Origin: JBBDXA01 sp040902585
Lineage (GTDB): Bacteria; Planctomycetota; Phycisphaerae; Phycisphaerales; Phycisphaeraceae
Reading direction: 5' to 3'
NCBI GenBank assembly: GCA_040902585.1
Contig: JBBDXA010000231.1
Location: 5,423-69,422 of the forward strand
DNA length: 64,000 nt
Shown here piece by piece: positions 15,617-25,680 of this stretch (the first letter of the stretch is position 1; each line of letters begins with the position of its first letter). The notes beneath the pieces are model-generated. The model was not told the DNA's origin, did not search any database, and worked only from the letters and a program-made list of their open reading frames with translations. The translations under genes and the position numbers were made by a program.

Positions 15617-17254
15617 TCACCAACCGCTACGGGCCCGGAAAGCGCCGAACACCTCGCGCATCGCGCCCATTGCCTCGCCGACCGTCACGCGCCGGTGGGC
15701 CGCCTCCAGCAGGATCGGCATCAGGTTGTTGCCCGCGCGGGCGGCCTCGCCGATCGCGTCCAGCGATTGTTTCACCTGTTTCGCGTCGCGCCGGGCGCGC
15801 AACCGTTCGAGCCGGGCGACCTGCTGCGACTCCACGTGCGGCTCCACGCGGTGCAGTTCGATCGGCGGCTCATGTTCCTCTACGAACGCGTTGACGCCGA
15901 CCACGAGCCGCTCGCCTCCATCCACCTCGCGCTGGTATCGGGCCGAAGCCTCGGCGATCCGCGCGCGGAAGTAGCCCGCCTCGATCGCGGGCTCCATGCC
16001 GCCGACCTCGCCGATCTCGCGGAAGATCGCCTCCGCTTCCGCTTCCAGCTCGTTCGTCAGCGACTCCACGAGATAGCTGCCGCCCAGCGGGTCGGCCGAG
16101 CGCGCCACGCCTGTCTCGTGCGCCAGCACCTGCTGCGTGCGCAGCGCCAGCGTCGCGGCGTGTTCGCTCGGCAGCGCGAGCGTCTCGTCCATGCTGTTGG
16201 TGTGCAGCGACTGGCAACCGCCCAGCACCGCCGCCATTGCCTGGTACGCCACACGGATCAGGTTCACCTGTGGCTGCTGGGCCTGCAACGAACAACCGGC
16301 GGTCTGCGCGTGGAACCGCAACTTGCAGGAGCGATCGTCCTTGGTGCCGTAGCGATCCCGCATGTGCCTGGCCCAGATGCGCCGGGCCGCGCGATACTTG
16401 GCGATTTCCTCGAAGAACTCATTGTGCGCGTTGAAGAAGAACGACAGGCGCGGCGCGAAGGCATCGACCTCAAGCCCGCGCTTGAGCGTCTCCTGGACAT
16501 AATGAAATCCGTCCGCCAGCGTGTACGCCAACTCCTGCCCCGCGGTCGAGCCAGCCTCGCGGATGTGGTAACCGGAGATCGACACCGGGTTCCACTGCGG
16601 CACATAACGGGCGCAGTACTCGATCACGTCGACCACGAGCCCGACCGATGGCACCGGCGGGAAGACGAACTCGTTTTGAGCGTGAAACTCCTTGAGGATG
16701 TCGTTCTGGATCGTGCCGCGAAGATCTTCGAAGGCGACACCCTGTTCCTGCGCCACGGCCAGGTAATACGCCATGAGGATCGCGGCCGGCGCATTGATCG
16801 TCATCGACGTCGATACGTTTGCCAGGTCGATGCCTTCGAAGAGGTCGAGCATGTCGTCGAGCGAGTCGATTGCGACGCCGAGCCGACCGACCTCGCCGGC
16901 GCTACGGGGGTCGTCGGAATCCAGGCCCATGAGCGTGGGCATGTCGAAGGCGACGGAAAGACCAGTCTGGCCTTTGTGAAGGAGGAAGTGAAACCGCTGG
17001 TTGGTCTGTCCCGCCGAGCCGAAGCCGGCAAACTGGCGCATGGTCCAGAACCGGCCGCGATACATCGATTCGTGAACGCCGCGGGTAAATGGGAATGTGC
17101 CGGGCGCGCCAACCTGACGGTCCGCGTCAAGTCCGTTCAGGTGTGCCGCCGTATAGGCCGTTGCCAGCCGCCGGCCGCTGATGGTGGTGTCGCCCGCGCC
17201 GGTGGGTGCCGGCTTTCGGTTCGCATCCGTCGGGATGGTTCCGTGAGAGGTCAT
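15617..17254 (-). CDS. icmA: Large subunit of a B12-dependent acyl-CoA mutase, isobutyryl-CoA mutase type
   Basis: This 545-residue TIM-barrel catalytic subunit lacks the B12 domain, which is supplied by the next gene. The two residues that separate isobutyryl-CoA mutase from methylmalonyl-CoA mutase are both of the isobutyryl type. Phe75 in TMRQFAGFG stands where methylmalonyl-CoA mutase has Tyr, and Gln193 in KEFHAQNEF stands where it has Arg. The 118-residue spacing is the same as in both families. AFDMPTLMG also matches isobutyryl-CoA mutase and lacks the Asp of 2-hydroxyisobutyryl-CoA mutase. The expected reaction is isobutyryl-CoA to n-butyryl-CoA, feeding valine carbon into beta-oxidation. 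The co-located 2-methylcitrate genes make a methylmalonyl route unnecessary. An automatic annotation would probably call it methylmalonyl-CoA mutase. Confidence 0.88.
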   Translation of the reverse strand: MTSHGTIPTDANRKPAPTGAGDTTISGRRLATAYTAAHLNGLDADRQVGAPGTFPFTRGVHESMYRGRFWTMRQFAGFGSAGQTNQRFHFLLHKGQTGLSVAFDMPTLMGLDSDDPRSAGEVGRLGVAIDSLDDMLDLFEGIDLANVSTSMTINAPAAILMAYYLAVAQEQGVAFEDLRGTIQNDILKEFHAQNEFVFPPVPSVGLVVDVIEYCARYVPQWNPVSISGYHIREAGSTAGQELAYTLADGFHYVQETLKRGLEVDAFAPRLSFFFNAHNEFFEEIAKYRAARRIWARHMRDRYGTKDDRSCKLRFHAQTAGCSLQAQQPQVNLIRVAYQAMAAVLGGCQSLHTNSMDETLALPSEHAATLALRTQQVLAHETGVARSADPLGGSYLVESLTNELEAEAEAIFREIGEVGGMEPAIEAGYFRARIAEASARYQREVDGGERLVVGVNAFVEEHEPPIELHRVEPHVESQQVARLERLRARRDAKQVKQSLDAIGEAARAGNNLMPILLEAAHRRVTVGEAMGAMREVFGAFRARSGW

Positions 17255-17273
17255 GCTCGTTCTCTCTGTGTCG

Positions 17274-18461
17274 TCAGTCGTTGTCCTCCCGCTGGACGAT
17301 CATGGCCACGGCATTACCGCCGCCCAGGCAAAGCGTCGCGAGTCCGCGCCTTGCATCGCGTTGCCGCATCGCATGAAGCAGCGTAACGAGAACCCGCGCT
17401 CCGCTGGCGCCGATCGGATGTCCCAGCGCGATCGCGCCGCCGTGGACATTGACCTTCTCGTGCGGCAGCTCCAGTCCCCGCAGGCACGCCAGCATTTGTG
17501 ATGCGAACGCTTCGTTGATTTCGAAGAGATCGATCTCCTGTAGGTTGAGTCGCGCCTTTTCGAGCACACGGCGCACCGCGTCGATGGGGGCAAAGAACAA
17601 ATCGCTCGGCTCGACGCCGGCGGTCGCGGACGCGACGATCCGCGCCAGCGGCTTTCGATCCAGCTTGCGAGCATACGCGGCCGAGGTGACGACCAGCGCC
17701 GCCGCGCCGTCGCTGAGCAGCGACGCATTGCCCGCTGTCACCGTGCCGTCACTCTGAAACACCGGCTTGAGCGTGGCGAGTTTTGCTTCCGTCGTGTCCC
17801 GCCGCGGGCCTTCATCGGTCGTAACCAACTCCCCGTTCCCGCTGACTGAGACAGGCACCACTTCGTCGGCGAACGCGCCGGAGTCGATCGCGGCGGCGGC
17901 GCGCCTTTGACTTTCGGCGGCATAGGCGTCCTGCTCCGGGCGAGTTACCTCGGCCTTTCGCGCCGTGTACTCGGCATGAACCCCCATATGGCAGTCTCCA
18001 AAAGCACAGACGAGGCCGTCGTGAAGCATCGCGTCCACGACCTGCTGGTCCCCCAGTTTCCACCCCTGGCGCACACCCCTGAGCAGGTGCGGCGCGCGAG
18101 ACATGCTCTCCATGCCGCCCGCGACAACGACGGTTGCTTCGCCCGCCCGCACGGCCTGCGCGGCCAGCATCACCGCTTCAAGCCCCGAGCCGCAGACTTT
18201 GTTGACCGTCAACGCCGAAACAGTTGGCGGCAGTCCGGCCGCCAGCGCCGCTTGCCGCGCGGGTGCCTGGCCGACGCCCGCCTGAAGCACGTTGCCCATG
18301 ATGACATCATCCACCGCGCCCGCGTCAACGCCGGCGCGACGAAGCGCGGCACCGATCACATCCGCGCCGAGTTGCGGGGCTGTTTGCGATGACAAACTCC
18401 CCAATAATTTTCCAATGGGTGTGCGACAGGCCGACAGGATGACGGCTGCTTCCTTAGGCAC
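17274..18461 (-). CDS. Acetyl-CoA C-acetyltransferase (thiolase)
   Basis: This 395-residue type II thiolase has the nucleophile Cys in VNKVCGSG (about residue 88), the FEINEAFA motif, GHPIGASGA with the catalytic His, and CLGGGNAVA with the second Cys. It condenses or cleaves acetoacetyl-CoA or 2-methylacetoacetyl-CoA. The GTG at 18461 is preceded by AAAGGCGGATG. It is the first gene of a leftward run with the mutase subunits and meaB, 19 bp from the large subunit. In the cluster it can finish isoleucine breakdown (2-methylacetoacetyl-CoA to acetyl-CoA plus propionyl-CoA) or cleave acetoacetyl-CoA from Phe, Tyr and Leu. Confidence 0.93.
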   Translation of the reverse strand: MPKEAAVILSACRTPIGKLLGSLSSQTAPQLGADVIGAALRRAGVDAGAVDDVIMGNVLQAGVGQAPARQAALAAGLPPTVSALTVNKVCGSGLEAVMLAAQAVRAGEATVVVAGGMESMSRAPHLLRGVRQGWKLGDQQVVDAMLHDGLVCAFGDCHMGVHAEYTARKAEVTRPEQDAYAAESQRRAAAAIDSGAFADEVVPVSVSGNGELVTTDEGPRRDTTEAKLATLKPVFQSDGTVTAGNASLLSDGAAALVVTSAAYARKLDRKPLARIVASATAGVEPSDLFFAPIDAVRRVLEKARLNLQEIDLFEINEAFASQMLACLRGLELPHEKVNVHGGAIALGHPIGASGARVLVTLLHAMRQRDARRGLATLCLGGGNAVAMIVQREDND

Positions 18462-18563
18462 TTTTCATCCGCCTTTCCAATAATTCTAGGCGTCATCTCC
18501 GAGAGTTCTCGGCCCTAGAATGACCTGCGAGGCATGCAAGCCCATGTGCGATGGAGTGACGAT

Positions 18564-19415
18564 ATGCCCATCATGCTCGGCGATATTAAACTCCAGGTGA
18601 TCAGCGGGGGGCGCTTCAGGCTTGACGGCGGCGCGATGTTCGGGCTCGTGCCCAAGCCGCTGTGGGAACGCAAGGTCGCGCCGGACGCACGCAACCGCAT
18701 CCCGCTGGACACCAACTGCCTGCTGGCGCGGGTCGGTGGTCGCACCGTCCTGATTGACTCGGGTTTCGGCACGAAGCTCACCGACAAGCAGAGCGAGATA
18801 TACGATGTGAATGAGCGCGATGCGCTCGCCTCTCACCTTGCCGGCGCGGGTGTGACACCCGGCAACATCGACTTGGTGGTGCTGACGCATTTGCATTTCG
18901 ACCATGCCGGCGGCTGCACGCGACGGAACGACGCCGGTGAACTGACGGTCACGTTTCCCCATGCAAGGCACGTCGTACAGGCTCGCGAGTGGCAAGACGC
19001 CGCCGGCGACGCGCCTGAACTTCGTGGCACCTACGAGAAGGAACATTTCGTGCCGTTGCACGACGCGGGACTGCTCGACACGATCGAAGGCGACAGGGAA
19101 CTGTTGCCCGGTCTTAGCGTTCGGCTGACCAACGGCCACACGGGCGGGCACCAGGCCATCATCCTGGGCCACGGCGACCGACGGGCGATCTACCTAGGCG
19201 ACCTGTGTCCGACCACGGCACACCTGCGGACGTTCTGGTCGATGGGCTACGACCAGTTCCCGCTCGCGCAACGGCGCAGCAAGCTCGCAGTGCTGGGCGA
19301 GGCGGCTGACAAGGGCTGGCTCGTCATCTTTGATCACGATCCGAAGGTGAGAGCCGCGTACCTGCGACGTGACTCGCGCGAAGAATTCGTGGTGAGGGAA
19401 TTCGTCACGCTGTGA
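18564..19415 (+). CDS. Metallo-beta-lactamase-fold hydrolase
   Basis: This 283-residue MBL-fold protein has the zinc motif THLHFDHAGG at about residue 108, a later His in NGHTGGHQ, the bridging Asp in IYLGDL and a final His in VIFDHDP. It is most like the quorum-quenching-lactonase or general MBL hydrolase group; the substrate is unknown. The ATG at 18564 (GGAGTG upstream) is preferred to an in-frame ATG at 18534. It is divergent from the thiolase gene and converges on prpD, with a REP-like repeat between them. Its place in the catabolic cluster suggests hydrolysis of a lactone or thioester intermediate, which is speculation. Confidence 0.82.
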   Translation: MPIMLGDIKLQVISGGRFRLDGGAMFGLVPKPLWERKVAPDARNRIPLDTNCLLARVGGRTVLIDSGFGTKLTDKQSEIYDVNERDALASHLAGAGVTPGNIDLVVLTHLHFDHAGGCTRRNDAGELTVTFPHARHVVQAREWQDAAGDAPELRGTYEKEHFVPLHDAGLLDTIEGDRELLPGLSVRLTNGHTGGHQAIILGHGDRRAIYLGDLCPTTAHLRTFWSMGYDQFPLAQRRSKLAVLGEAADKGWLVIFDHDPKVRAAYLRRDSREEFVVREFVTL

Positions 19416-19447
19416 TGGGTGATGCAGGCCCGATGGCTCGACATGCC

Positions 19448-19515
19448 AAGCCCGATGGCGAGTCCGCGAGCCATCAGGTATCGAACGCCCACGGCCGCCG
19501 GATACCCCGACGCGA
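19448..19515. repeat. REP-like element between convergent genes
   Basis: AAGCCCGATGGCGAGTC, then CGCGAGCC and GGTATCG, followed 20 nt later by ATACCCCGACG, is a diverged copy of the palindrome at 53684-53784. The shared core is AAGCCCGATGGCGAG, AGCC and GGTAT. It sits in the gap between the stops of the MBL gene and prpD, the usual place for repetitive extragenic palindromes. Confidence 0.6.
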
Positions 19516-19520
19516 ACCGT

Positions 19521-20972
19521 TCATCTCGTTACGAAGGCGTCCACAAAGGCCTCCACCGGCATGCGATCAAGCGCGGCATGATCCTCAAACAGATCGAGGA
19601 GCCGCGAGCACCGCTCGTCATCGAACCGCGTCGCGATGCTCGCGCGGAATTTCTCCTTCAGCAGCGGCTTCGCCTCCTCCCTTCGCCGGCGATGACCGAT
19701 CGGATACTCCACCTCCACTCGCGGCGATGTGCTGCCGTCCTTGAACACGACCTGCACCGCGTTGGCAATCGAACGCTTCCCCGGATCGAGGTAATCGCGC
19801 GAGTAGCGCGGTTCCTCCTTGACGATCAATTTCGCGCGCAGGGCGTCGATGCGCGGGTCGGCGGCTGCGGCGTCTTCGTAATGCCCCGCCGTGAGCGTGC
19901 CGTGAATCAACGCGATTGCCGTCATGTACTGAAGACAATGATCGCGGTCGGCCGGGTTGTGCAGCGGTCCGGTCTTGCTGATGATCCGCACCGCCGACTC
20001 CTGCGTGTCGACGAATACGGTCTCGATCGCGTCGAGCCGATCGCGCACCAGTGGGTGAAGTACGAGCGCTGCTTCGACGGCGGTCTGGGCGTGAAACTCG
20101 GCGGGAGACGCGACTTTGAACAGGATGTTCTCCATCACGTAGCTGCCCAGCGGCACATCGATCACGACCGGACGGCCCCGCATCAACACGTCACAGAAGC
20201 CCCAGCGCGGGGCCGACAGTGCCGAGGGATAACCCATCTCGCCCGCGAGCGTGACCAGCGCCAAGCGCACGCCCCGACTGGTCGCGTCGCCGGCGGCCCA
20301 GCTCTTGCGCGGTCCGGCGTTGGGCGCGTGGCGATAGGTCCGCAGCGCGCCGCCGTCGAGCCATGCCTGTGACAAGGCATCGATCACCTGTCGTTTCGAT
20401 CCGCCCAGGAGGCGCGTGACCACCGCGGTCGTCGCGATGCGCACGAGGATGACGTGATCGAGCCCGACGCGGTTGAAGGCGTTCTCCAATGCCAGGATGC
20501 CTTGGATCTCGTACCCCTTGATCATGGCGGTGAGCACGTCGCGCATCGAAAGCGATTCGACTCCCATCGCCGCGCCGCGCCGGCTCAGGTAGTCGGCCGT
20601 CATCAGGATGCCGCCGAGGTTATCCGATGGGTGGCCCCACTCAGCGGCGAGCCAGGTGTCGTTGTAATCAAGCCAGCGGATCATCGCGCCGAGGTTGAAC
20701 GCGGCTTGCACAGGATCGAGCTCGAACGACGTGCCCGGCACGCGCGCTCCGCCCGTCATCGTTGCGCCTTGGACAACCGGACCCAGCAGCTTCGTGCATG
20801 CGGGATAGTTGAGCGCGAGCATGGCGCAGCCGAGGCTGTCCATCAGGCAGACGCGGGCCGCGGCAAACGCTTCCTCGCTTTCGATCCCGCCATCGACGAC
20901 ATAGTCGGCGATGTTCACGAGCAGGCGGTCCGGCGGCGGACGATCGGCCGAGGGTGTGTGCGACATGGTCAC
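19521..20972 (-). CDS. prpD: 2-methylcitrate dehydratase
   Basis: This 483-residue MmgE/PrpD-family protein shows the family phrases [42 protein letters not shown] and [16 protein letters not shown]. PrpD dehydrates 2-methylcitrate to 2-methyl-cis-aconitate in the propionate-degrading 2-methylcitrate cycle. The GTG start at 20972 overlaps the prpC stop as GTGA; an ATG two codons later is an alternative. It is the last gene of the prpB-prpC-prpD operon. No dedicated aconitase (acnD) is near, so a housekeeping aconitase would do the rehydration. Confidence 0.93.
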   Translation of the reverse strand: MTMSHTPSADRPPPDRLLVNIADYVVDGGIESEEAFAAARVCLMDSLGCAMLALNYPACTKLLGPVVQGATMTGGARVPGTSFELDPVQAAFNLGAMIRWLDYNDTWLAAEWGHPSDNLGGILMTADYLSRRGAAMGVESLSMRDVLTAMIKGYEIQGILALENAFNRVGLDHVILVRIATTAVVTRLLGGSKRQVIDALSQAWLDGGALRTYRHAPNAGPRKSWAAGDATSRGVRLALVTLAGEMGYPSALSAPRWGFCDVLMRGRPVVIDVPLGSYVMENILFKVASPAEFHAQTAVEAALVLHPLVRDRLDAIETVFVDTQESAVRIISKTGPLHNPADRDHCLQYMTAIALIHGTLTAGHYEDAAAADPRIDALRAKLIVKEEPRYSRDYLDPGKRSIANAVQVVFKDGSTSPRVEVEYPIGHRRRREEAKPLLKEKFRASIATRFDDERCSRLLDLFEDHAALDRMPVEAFVDAFVTR

Positions 20973-22105
20973 GCTCCGCGCTGGTCGATCGGGACAAACG
21001 GCCGGGGCTTGGGGCCGAAATAGTCCGCGACCGGCCGGATCAGCCGGTTGTCGCCGCGCTGCTCGAGGATGTGCGCCGCCCAGCCAGCGGTCCGCGCGAT
21101 GACAAACAGCGGTGTGAACAGCGACGTGGGCACACCCAGCAGGTGATACGCCGACGCGCTGTAGAAATCGAGATTCGGAAAGAGGCTCTTCTCGCGCTTC
21201 ATCACGGCGTCGATCCGCTGCGAGACATCGTACAGCTTCATATCACCCGCCTCCTCCGACAGCCGGCGCGACCATTCCTGAACGATGTCGCTGCGCGGAT
21301 CGCGCGTGCGATAGACGCGGTGGCCGAAGCCCATGATCTTCTCCTTGCGCTGCAAGGCTTCGAGGATGCCGCGTTCGGCGGCGTCGGGCGTGTCGAAACG
21401 CTGAATGAGCTGCATCGCCTTCTCATTCGCTCCGCCGTGCAGCGGGCCGCGCAGCGTGCCGATCGCGCTGGTGATCGCGGAGTAGAAATCCGAGAGCGTC
21501 GAAGTCGTCACGCGGGCGGCGAACGTCGAGGCGTTGAACTCGTGCTCGGCGTAAAGAATGAGCGACGCATCCATCGCCCGTTGGTGCCGCGCCGAGGGCG
21601 GCCTGTCATGCAGCAGGTGCAGAAAATGACCGGCGATCGTGGCGTCATCCGACTCAACTTCAATCTCCTTGCCCTCGCGATGGTGACCCCACCAGTACAG
21701 CAGCATCGAGGGAAATACCGCCAGGAGGCGCTCAGCGATTTGCATCGCATCGCGCCCGTCGCCTTCCGGCTCAATGCAGCCCAGCGCAGAGCAGCCGGTG
21801 CGAAGGACATCCATCGGGTGGGTATCGGCGGGCATCGCCAGGAGCACGGCCTTGAGCCGCGCGGGCAGGCCGCGCATCGAGCGAAGCCGGGCGCGCAGCC
21901 CGTCGAGCTCGGCCTGCGTCGGGAGTTCGCCGCGCAGCAGCAGGTGTGCGACCTCCTCGAACGTGGCATGCGCGGCCAGATCCTCGATCGAGTAACCGCG
22001 ATAGGTCAGCCCGGTGCCTTCCTTTCCGACGCAACTCAGCGCGGTCTGCCCCGCGCTGACGCCGGCGAGACCGCGCGTGTCGGTCTTGTCAGCCTTGTCA
22101 GTCAT
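20969..22105 (-). CDS. prpC: 2-methylcitrate synthase (citrate synthase family)
   Basis: This 378-residue citrate-synthase fold carries [12 protein letters not shown], the His in the HEFNAST region, the His of GPLHGGANE, and the [13 protein letters not shown] motif with catalytic His and Arg. The final Asp region lies before SASAYHLLG. It joins propionyl-CoA with oxaloacetate to give 2-methylcitrate; the assignment over plain citrate synthase rests on its position between prpB and prpD with ATGA/GTGA overlaps on both sides. The short length (no long N-terminal domain) is usual for methylcitrate synthases. Confidence 0.93.
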   Translation of the reverse strand: MTDKADKTDTRGLAGVSAGQTALSCVGKEGTGLTYRGYSIEDLAAHATFEEVAHLLLRGELPTQAELDGLRARLRSMRGLPARLKAVLLAMPADTHPMDVLRTGCSALGCIEPEGDGRDAMQIAERLLAVFPSMLLYWWGHHREGKEIEVESDDATIAGHFLHLLHDRPPSARHQRAMDASLILYAEHEFNASTFAARVTTSTLSDFYSAITSAIGTLRGPLHGGANEKAMQLIQRFDTPDAAERGILEALQRKEKIMGFGHRVYRTRDPRSDIVQEWSRRLSEEAGDMKLYDVSQRIDAVMKREKSLFPNLDFYSASAYHLLGVPTSLFTPLFVIARTAGWAAHILEQRGDNRLIRPVADYFGPKPRPFVPIDQRGA

Positions 22106-23001
22106 GGCGCGCCTCCCTGTGTTGTGGGACTCGGCGGCGCGGTCGGTGCGCCCGGCCCGTGCGGGTCGTAGCCGAGCGTGCGATAGAGCTCCTGGCGCGA
22201 CTGCATCCGTTCGAGCAGGCTCGCCTGCGTCCCTTCGCTGCGAAGCGTGTGATACACGTCCATCGCCGCCGCGCTCATCGCGCGGAACGCCGTAAGCGGA
22301 TAGAGCGCGATCGCCGCGCCCGCGTCGCGCAGCGCCTCCAGCGTGAACAGCGGCGTGCGGCCGAACTCCGTGAGGTTCACCAGCACCGGCACGGCCACGG
22401 CCTCGGTGAATCGCCTCACCTCGTCCAGCGAACCCAGCGCCTCGGCAAAGATCATGTCCGCACCGGCCTCGACGTAGCGCTGTGCCCGCGCGACGGCCGC
22501 ATCGATCCCTTCGACCGACACCGCGTCAGTCCGCGCCATGACGATGAATGACGCATCACGCTTCGCGCTCTGGGCCGCGTGAACTCGCTCGCCCATCATC
22601 TTCACCGAGACGAGTTCCTTGCCCGCCAGGTGCCCGCAGCGCTTGGCGTGATCGACCTGATCCTCGATCTGAAGCCCCGCCGCGCCCGCTTCCTCCAAGG
22701 CTTCAACACATGTCGCCGCGTCGCCGAAGCCCGTATCCGCGTCGACCAGCAGCGGCAGCCCGCTCGCACCGGCGACGCGCCGCGCGTCCTCGCACACGTC
22801 CGCCAGCGTCGTGACGCCCGTGTCAGGCTTACCGAATGAAGCATTCGCGACGCCCGCGCCCGAGAGATAGACCGCGCGGAAACCCGCCTGGGCGGCGAGC
22901 ATCGCGCTGTAGGCGTTGATCGCGCCTGCGAGCTGGAGCGGGCGTTCGACCGCCAGCGCCTGCCGCAATCGAAGACCGGGAGATGTTCCGTGATTCGCCA
23001 T
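22102..23001 (-). CDS. prpB: 2-methylisocitrate lyase
   Basis: This 299-residue protein belongs to the isocitrate lyase/PEP mutase family. It shows [11 protein letters not shown] for Mg binding, the catalytic-Cys loop KRCGH (usually KKCGH), and VMARTDA. It cleaves 2-methylisocitrate into pyruvate and succinate, the final step for propionyl-CoA. The ATG at 23001 begins MANHGTSPG; the longer frame upstream is not conserved. It is the first gene of the prp operon and is divergent from the SDR gene at 23065, so the 63-bp gap between them must hold both promoters. No prpR-type regulator is visible in the window. Confidence 0.94.
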   Translation of the reverse strand: MANHGTSPGLRLRQALAVERPLQLAGAINAYSAMLAAQAGFRAVYLSGAGVANASFGKPDTGVTTLADVCEDARRVAGASGLPLLVDADTGFGDAATCVEALEEAGAAGLQIEDQVDHAKRCGHLAGKELVSVKMMGERVHAAQSAKRDASFIVMARTDAVSVEGIDAAVARAQRYVEAGADMIFAEALGSLDEVRRFTEAVAVPVLVNLTEFGRTPLFTLEALRDAGAAIALYPLTAFRAMSAAAMDVYHTLRSEGTQASLLERMQSRQELYRTLGYDPHGPGAPTAPPSPTTQGGAP

Positions 23002-23064
23002 GAGAGCACCGCTAGGATTGTAGGAGGGCCGCCGCTTCGACGGCACTCTTGCGGAGGACGCGCC

Positions 23065-23838
23065 ATGCAGATCGCGGGCAACGCATTTCTTGTGACGGGC
23101 GGTGCTTCAGGTCTGGGAGAGGCGACGGCCAGCCGCCTGGCGAAGGCGGGCGGTCGCGTCGTGATCGCCGATGTCAACGAAGAGGCCGGTCGGCGTCTGG
23201 CCTTACATCTGGGCGACACCGCTCGCTTTGCCAAGGCCGACGTCACGCGGGAAGACGACCTGAAGCTCGCCATCACCGCGGCCGCATCGTTCGCGCCGTC
23301 GCGCGGCCTGCGCGGGATCATCTGCTGCGCGGGCATCGCCCCGGCCGCGAAGGTCTTCGGCAAGAAGGGCCCGCATCCCGCGCAACTTTTCCGACAGGCG
23401 ATCGAGATCAATCTCGTCGGCACGTTTCACGCCATGACCTTGGCCGCCGCGGCGATGGCGGAGAATGAACCTGATGATGACGGCGAGCGCGGCGTGATCA
23501 TCAACACGGCATCGGTCGCCGCCTTTGAAGGCCAGATCGGACAGATCGCATACGCTGCGAGCAAGGGCGGCGTCGCGGCGATGACTCTTCCGGCGGCGCG
23601 CGACCTGGCACCCCTGGGCATTCGCGTCGTCGCGATCGCGCCGGGCGTGTTTGATACACCGATGGTCGAAGGCATGCCCGAGAAAGTGCGCCAGGGGCTC
23701 GAAGCGCAGTGCGTGTTTCCACCGCGTCTGGGGCGGGCGGAGGAATATGCGTCGCTGGTGGAGGAGATCATCAGGAACCGTATGCTCAATGGCGCGGTGC
23801 TGCGTCTGGATGGCGCGGTGCGCCTGGCGGCGCGATAG
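23065..23838 (+). CDS. HSD10-like short-chain 3-hydroxyacyl-CoA dehydrogenase
   Basis: This 257-residue Rossmann-fold SDR has the TGGASGLG cofactor motif and catalytic Ser and Tyr-Lys in [21 protein letters not shown]. The closing segments ([44 protein letters not shown]) are nearly those of mitochondrial type 2 3-hydroxyacyl-CoA dehydrogenase (HSD10), whose main role is oxidising 2-methyl-3-hydroxybutyryl-CoA in isoleucine degradation. The ATG at 23065 follows GCGGAGG. It stands alone on the plus strand and ends one base from the stop of the convergent acyl-CoA dehydrogenase gene. Its product would feed the thiolase at 17274 and release propionyl-CoA for the neighbouring prp genes. Confidence 0.9.
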   Translation: MQIAGNAFLVTGGASGLGEATASRLAKAGGRVVIADVNEEAGRRLALHLGDTARFAKADVTREDDLKLAITAAASFAPSRGLRGIICCAGIAPAAKVFGKKGPHPAQLFRQAIEINLVGTFHAMTLAAAAMAENEPDDDGERGVIINTASVAAFEGQIGQIAYAASKGGVAAMTLPAARDLAPLGIRVVAIAPGVFDTPMVEGMPEKVRQGLEAQCVFPPRLGRAEEYASLVEEIIRNRMLNGAVLRLDGAVRLAAR

Positions 23839-23839
23839 C

Positions 23840-25612
23840 TCAAGCATCGAGCGCTGCCGACGCGGCGGCCAGCAGTGCGTCATCGTCATTATCGCGCAGC
23901 GCGGCCAAGTGCCCGCGCACGCGCCGCGCCGAGGAACGCAGGAAGTGCTCGGCCGTGGCGTGCTCCCGAGGCGGCGGCTGGCCGTTGCCGGCAGTCTCCG
24001 TGAACGCGCCGTCCCACCGGCTCAGGGCGCAGGCCGAGGCGTACAGTTCCATCGCCGCCTCCGCGATACGTTCCTGCACGAGTTGGCGTTCGAAGATCGA
24101 CTCGCCGTGGCGAATGAGCATGCGGCGCACGGAGGCTTCGAATCGCTTGATGAGCGTCGCCAGCTCCTTCGCATAGGGCCGCAGCTCGCCGTGGCGGACA
24201 GGCACGTCCGGCGTGTGAAACATGCCGCCGAGCCGCTCCATGCCGAAACGCCACACGGTGCCCGCGCCGCGCAGCGGATGATGTAGCGCTTCCCACACGT
24301 CACGCAGATGCTCGCCCGGCCCGCGCATGCCCACCAGCGCGACGAACGAGCGCAGCACGTCGTTGGCGCCCTCGCCGATCTGGTTGATCCGCGCGTCGCG
24401 CAGCATGCGCTCCAGCGGCCGGTCGGTGAAGTACGCCGGGCCGCCGTGAATCTGGAACGCGTCGTTCACGATCGTCCAAAGCGCCTCGGTGGTGAACACC
24501 TTCAGCATCGCCGTCTCGAGCATGTAATCCTCGAGGCCGCGATCGATGAGCGAAGCGGTGACGGTGGTCATCGCCTCCATCGCGTCGATGTGGGCCGCCA
24601 TGTTCGCGATCTTCTTTTGCACCAGCTCGAACTCCGCCAGCGGGCGCTGAAACTGCCGGCGTGACTTCGCATGATCGACGGTCATGCGCAGGCACGCCTT
24701 GGCCGCGCCCGTGCAGCAGGCGCCGAATGTCGTGCGGCCGAAGTCGAGTACCGTCAGCGCGACCTTCAGCCCCTTGCCCATCGGGCCCAGCACGTTCCCG
24801 CGCGGCACGCGCATGTCGTGAAACGCGAGGCGCGATGTGGCCGTGCCGCGGATGCCCAGCTTCTCCATGCGCGCCTCGACGACTTCAAATCCGGGCATGT
24901 CGGGCGTGACGAGAAACGCGGTGACGCTGGTTTCGCCTTCGCCCTTCTCTGGCGCGGGCGTGCGGGCCATGACGGTCAGCACCTGGGCGATGCAGCCGTT
25001 GGTGATGTAGCGCTTTTCGCCGTTGAAGATGAAGTGGGAACCATCGGGACTGAGCGTGGCGGTGGTCTGCACGTTGGAGGCATCAGAGCCGGCCTCGGGC
25101 TCGGTCAGGGCGAAGGCCGCGAGGCTCTCGCCCGTCGCGAGCGTCGGCAGCCAGCGCTCTTTCTGCTCCTCGGTGCCGAACAGCAGTAGGGCGCGCATGC
25201 CGATCGAATGATGGGCGTTGACGAAGACGCTCGTGGATGCGCACGCGCCTCCGATCGCTTCCATCACCCGGCAGTACGCCTGCTGCGAAAACCCGCGTCC
25301 GCCGAAGGCTTCGGGCACGGTCATGCCCAGCACGCCGAGCCGGCCGAGCTCGTCGATCGTCGCGCGAGGAATCTCGGCAAGCCGGTCGATGACTGCCGGG
25401 TCGAGCGATTGCTCTATGAAGTGCCGCACCTGGGCTAGGGCCGCATCGACGCGCACCTGTTCCTCCACGCCGAGGCGCGGATAAGGCATCACCCACTCAT
25501 GCACGAACCTGCCGAAGAACAGGGCCTTGGCGAACCCCAGTTTCTGCGGCCCGGAGAAGAGCAGTTCCTCAGCCTGCTTCATCTGTTTCTGTTGGACGGC
25601 AATGGCAACCAT
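23840..25612 (-). CDS. Acyl-CoA dehydrogenase, ACAD9/VLCAD-like
   Basis: This 590-residue flavoprotein has the acyl-CoA dehydrogenase core (EAFGGRGFSQQAYCRVMEAI, FALTEPEAGSDASNVQT, FNGEKRYITNG, RRQFQRPLAEF) and a C-terminal extension of about 170 residues like VLCAD and ACAD9. GEGANDVLRSFVALVG holds the catalytic Glu. It oxidises acyl-CoA to 2-enoyl-CoA, passing electrons to ETF. The ATG at 25612 has GGAGGGCC upstream; the longer frame to 25693 overlaps the hydratase stop. It is a paralogue of the enzyme at 41725. Position behind the AtuA/carboxyltransferase/hydratase genes suggests a branched-chain or terpenoid acyl-CoA. Confidence 0.92.
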   Translation of the reverse strand: MVAIAVQQKQMKQAEELLFSGPQKLGFAKALFFGRFVHEWVMPYPRLGVEEQVRVDAALAQVRHFIEQSLDPAVIDRLAEIPRATIDELGRLGVLGMTVPEAFGGRGFSQQAYCRVMEAIGGACASTSVFVNAHHSIGMRALLLFGTEEQKERWLPTLATGESLAAFALTEPEAGSDASNVQTTATLSPDGSHFIFNGEKRYITNGCIAQVLTVMARTPAPEKGEGETSVTAFLVTPDMPGFEVVEARMEKLGIRGTATSRLAFHDMRVPRGNVLGPMGKGLKVALTVLDFGRTTFGACCTGAAKACLRMTVDHAKSRRQFQRPLAEFELVQKKIANMAAHIDAMEAMTTVTASLIDRGLEDYMLETAMLKVFTTEALWTIVNDAFQIHGGPAYFTDRPLERMLRDARINQIGEGANDVLRSFVALVGMRGPGEHLRDVWEALHHPLRGAGTVWRFGMERLGGMFHTPDVPVRHGELRPYAKELATLIKRFEASVRRMLIRHGESIFERQLVQERIAEAAMELYASACALSRWDGAFTETAGNGQPPPREHATAEHFLRSSARRVRGHLAALRDNDDDALLAAASAALDA

Positions 25613-25680
25613 GCTTAGGCCCTCCGATTGACTATAGGCGCCAGGGGAGACTGGCAAATCACCTTTGAATCGCTCCTGGG

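Noticed and set aside
17255..17273. Cobalamin riboswitch for the B12 mutase genes
   Set aside because: The gaps upstream of the thiolase, mutase and meaB genes are too short and I saw no B12-box-like sequence there.
15695..17386. Very long antisense reading frames (also 41734-43731, 43728-45746, 28600-29964)
   Set aside because: They mirror well-identified enzymes on the opposite strand; such shadows are expected from high GC at third codon positions and show no motifs.
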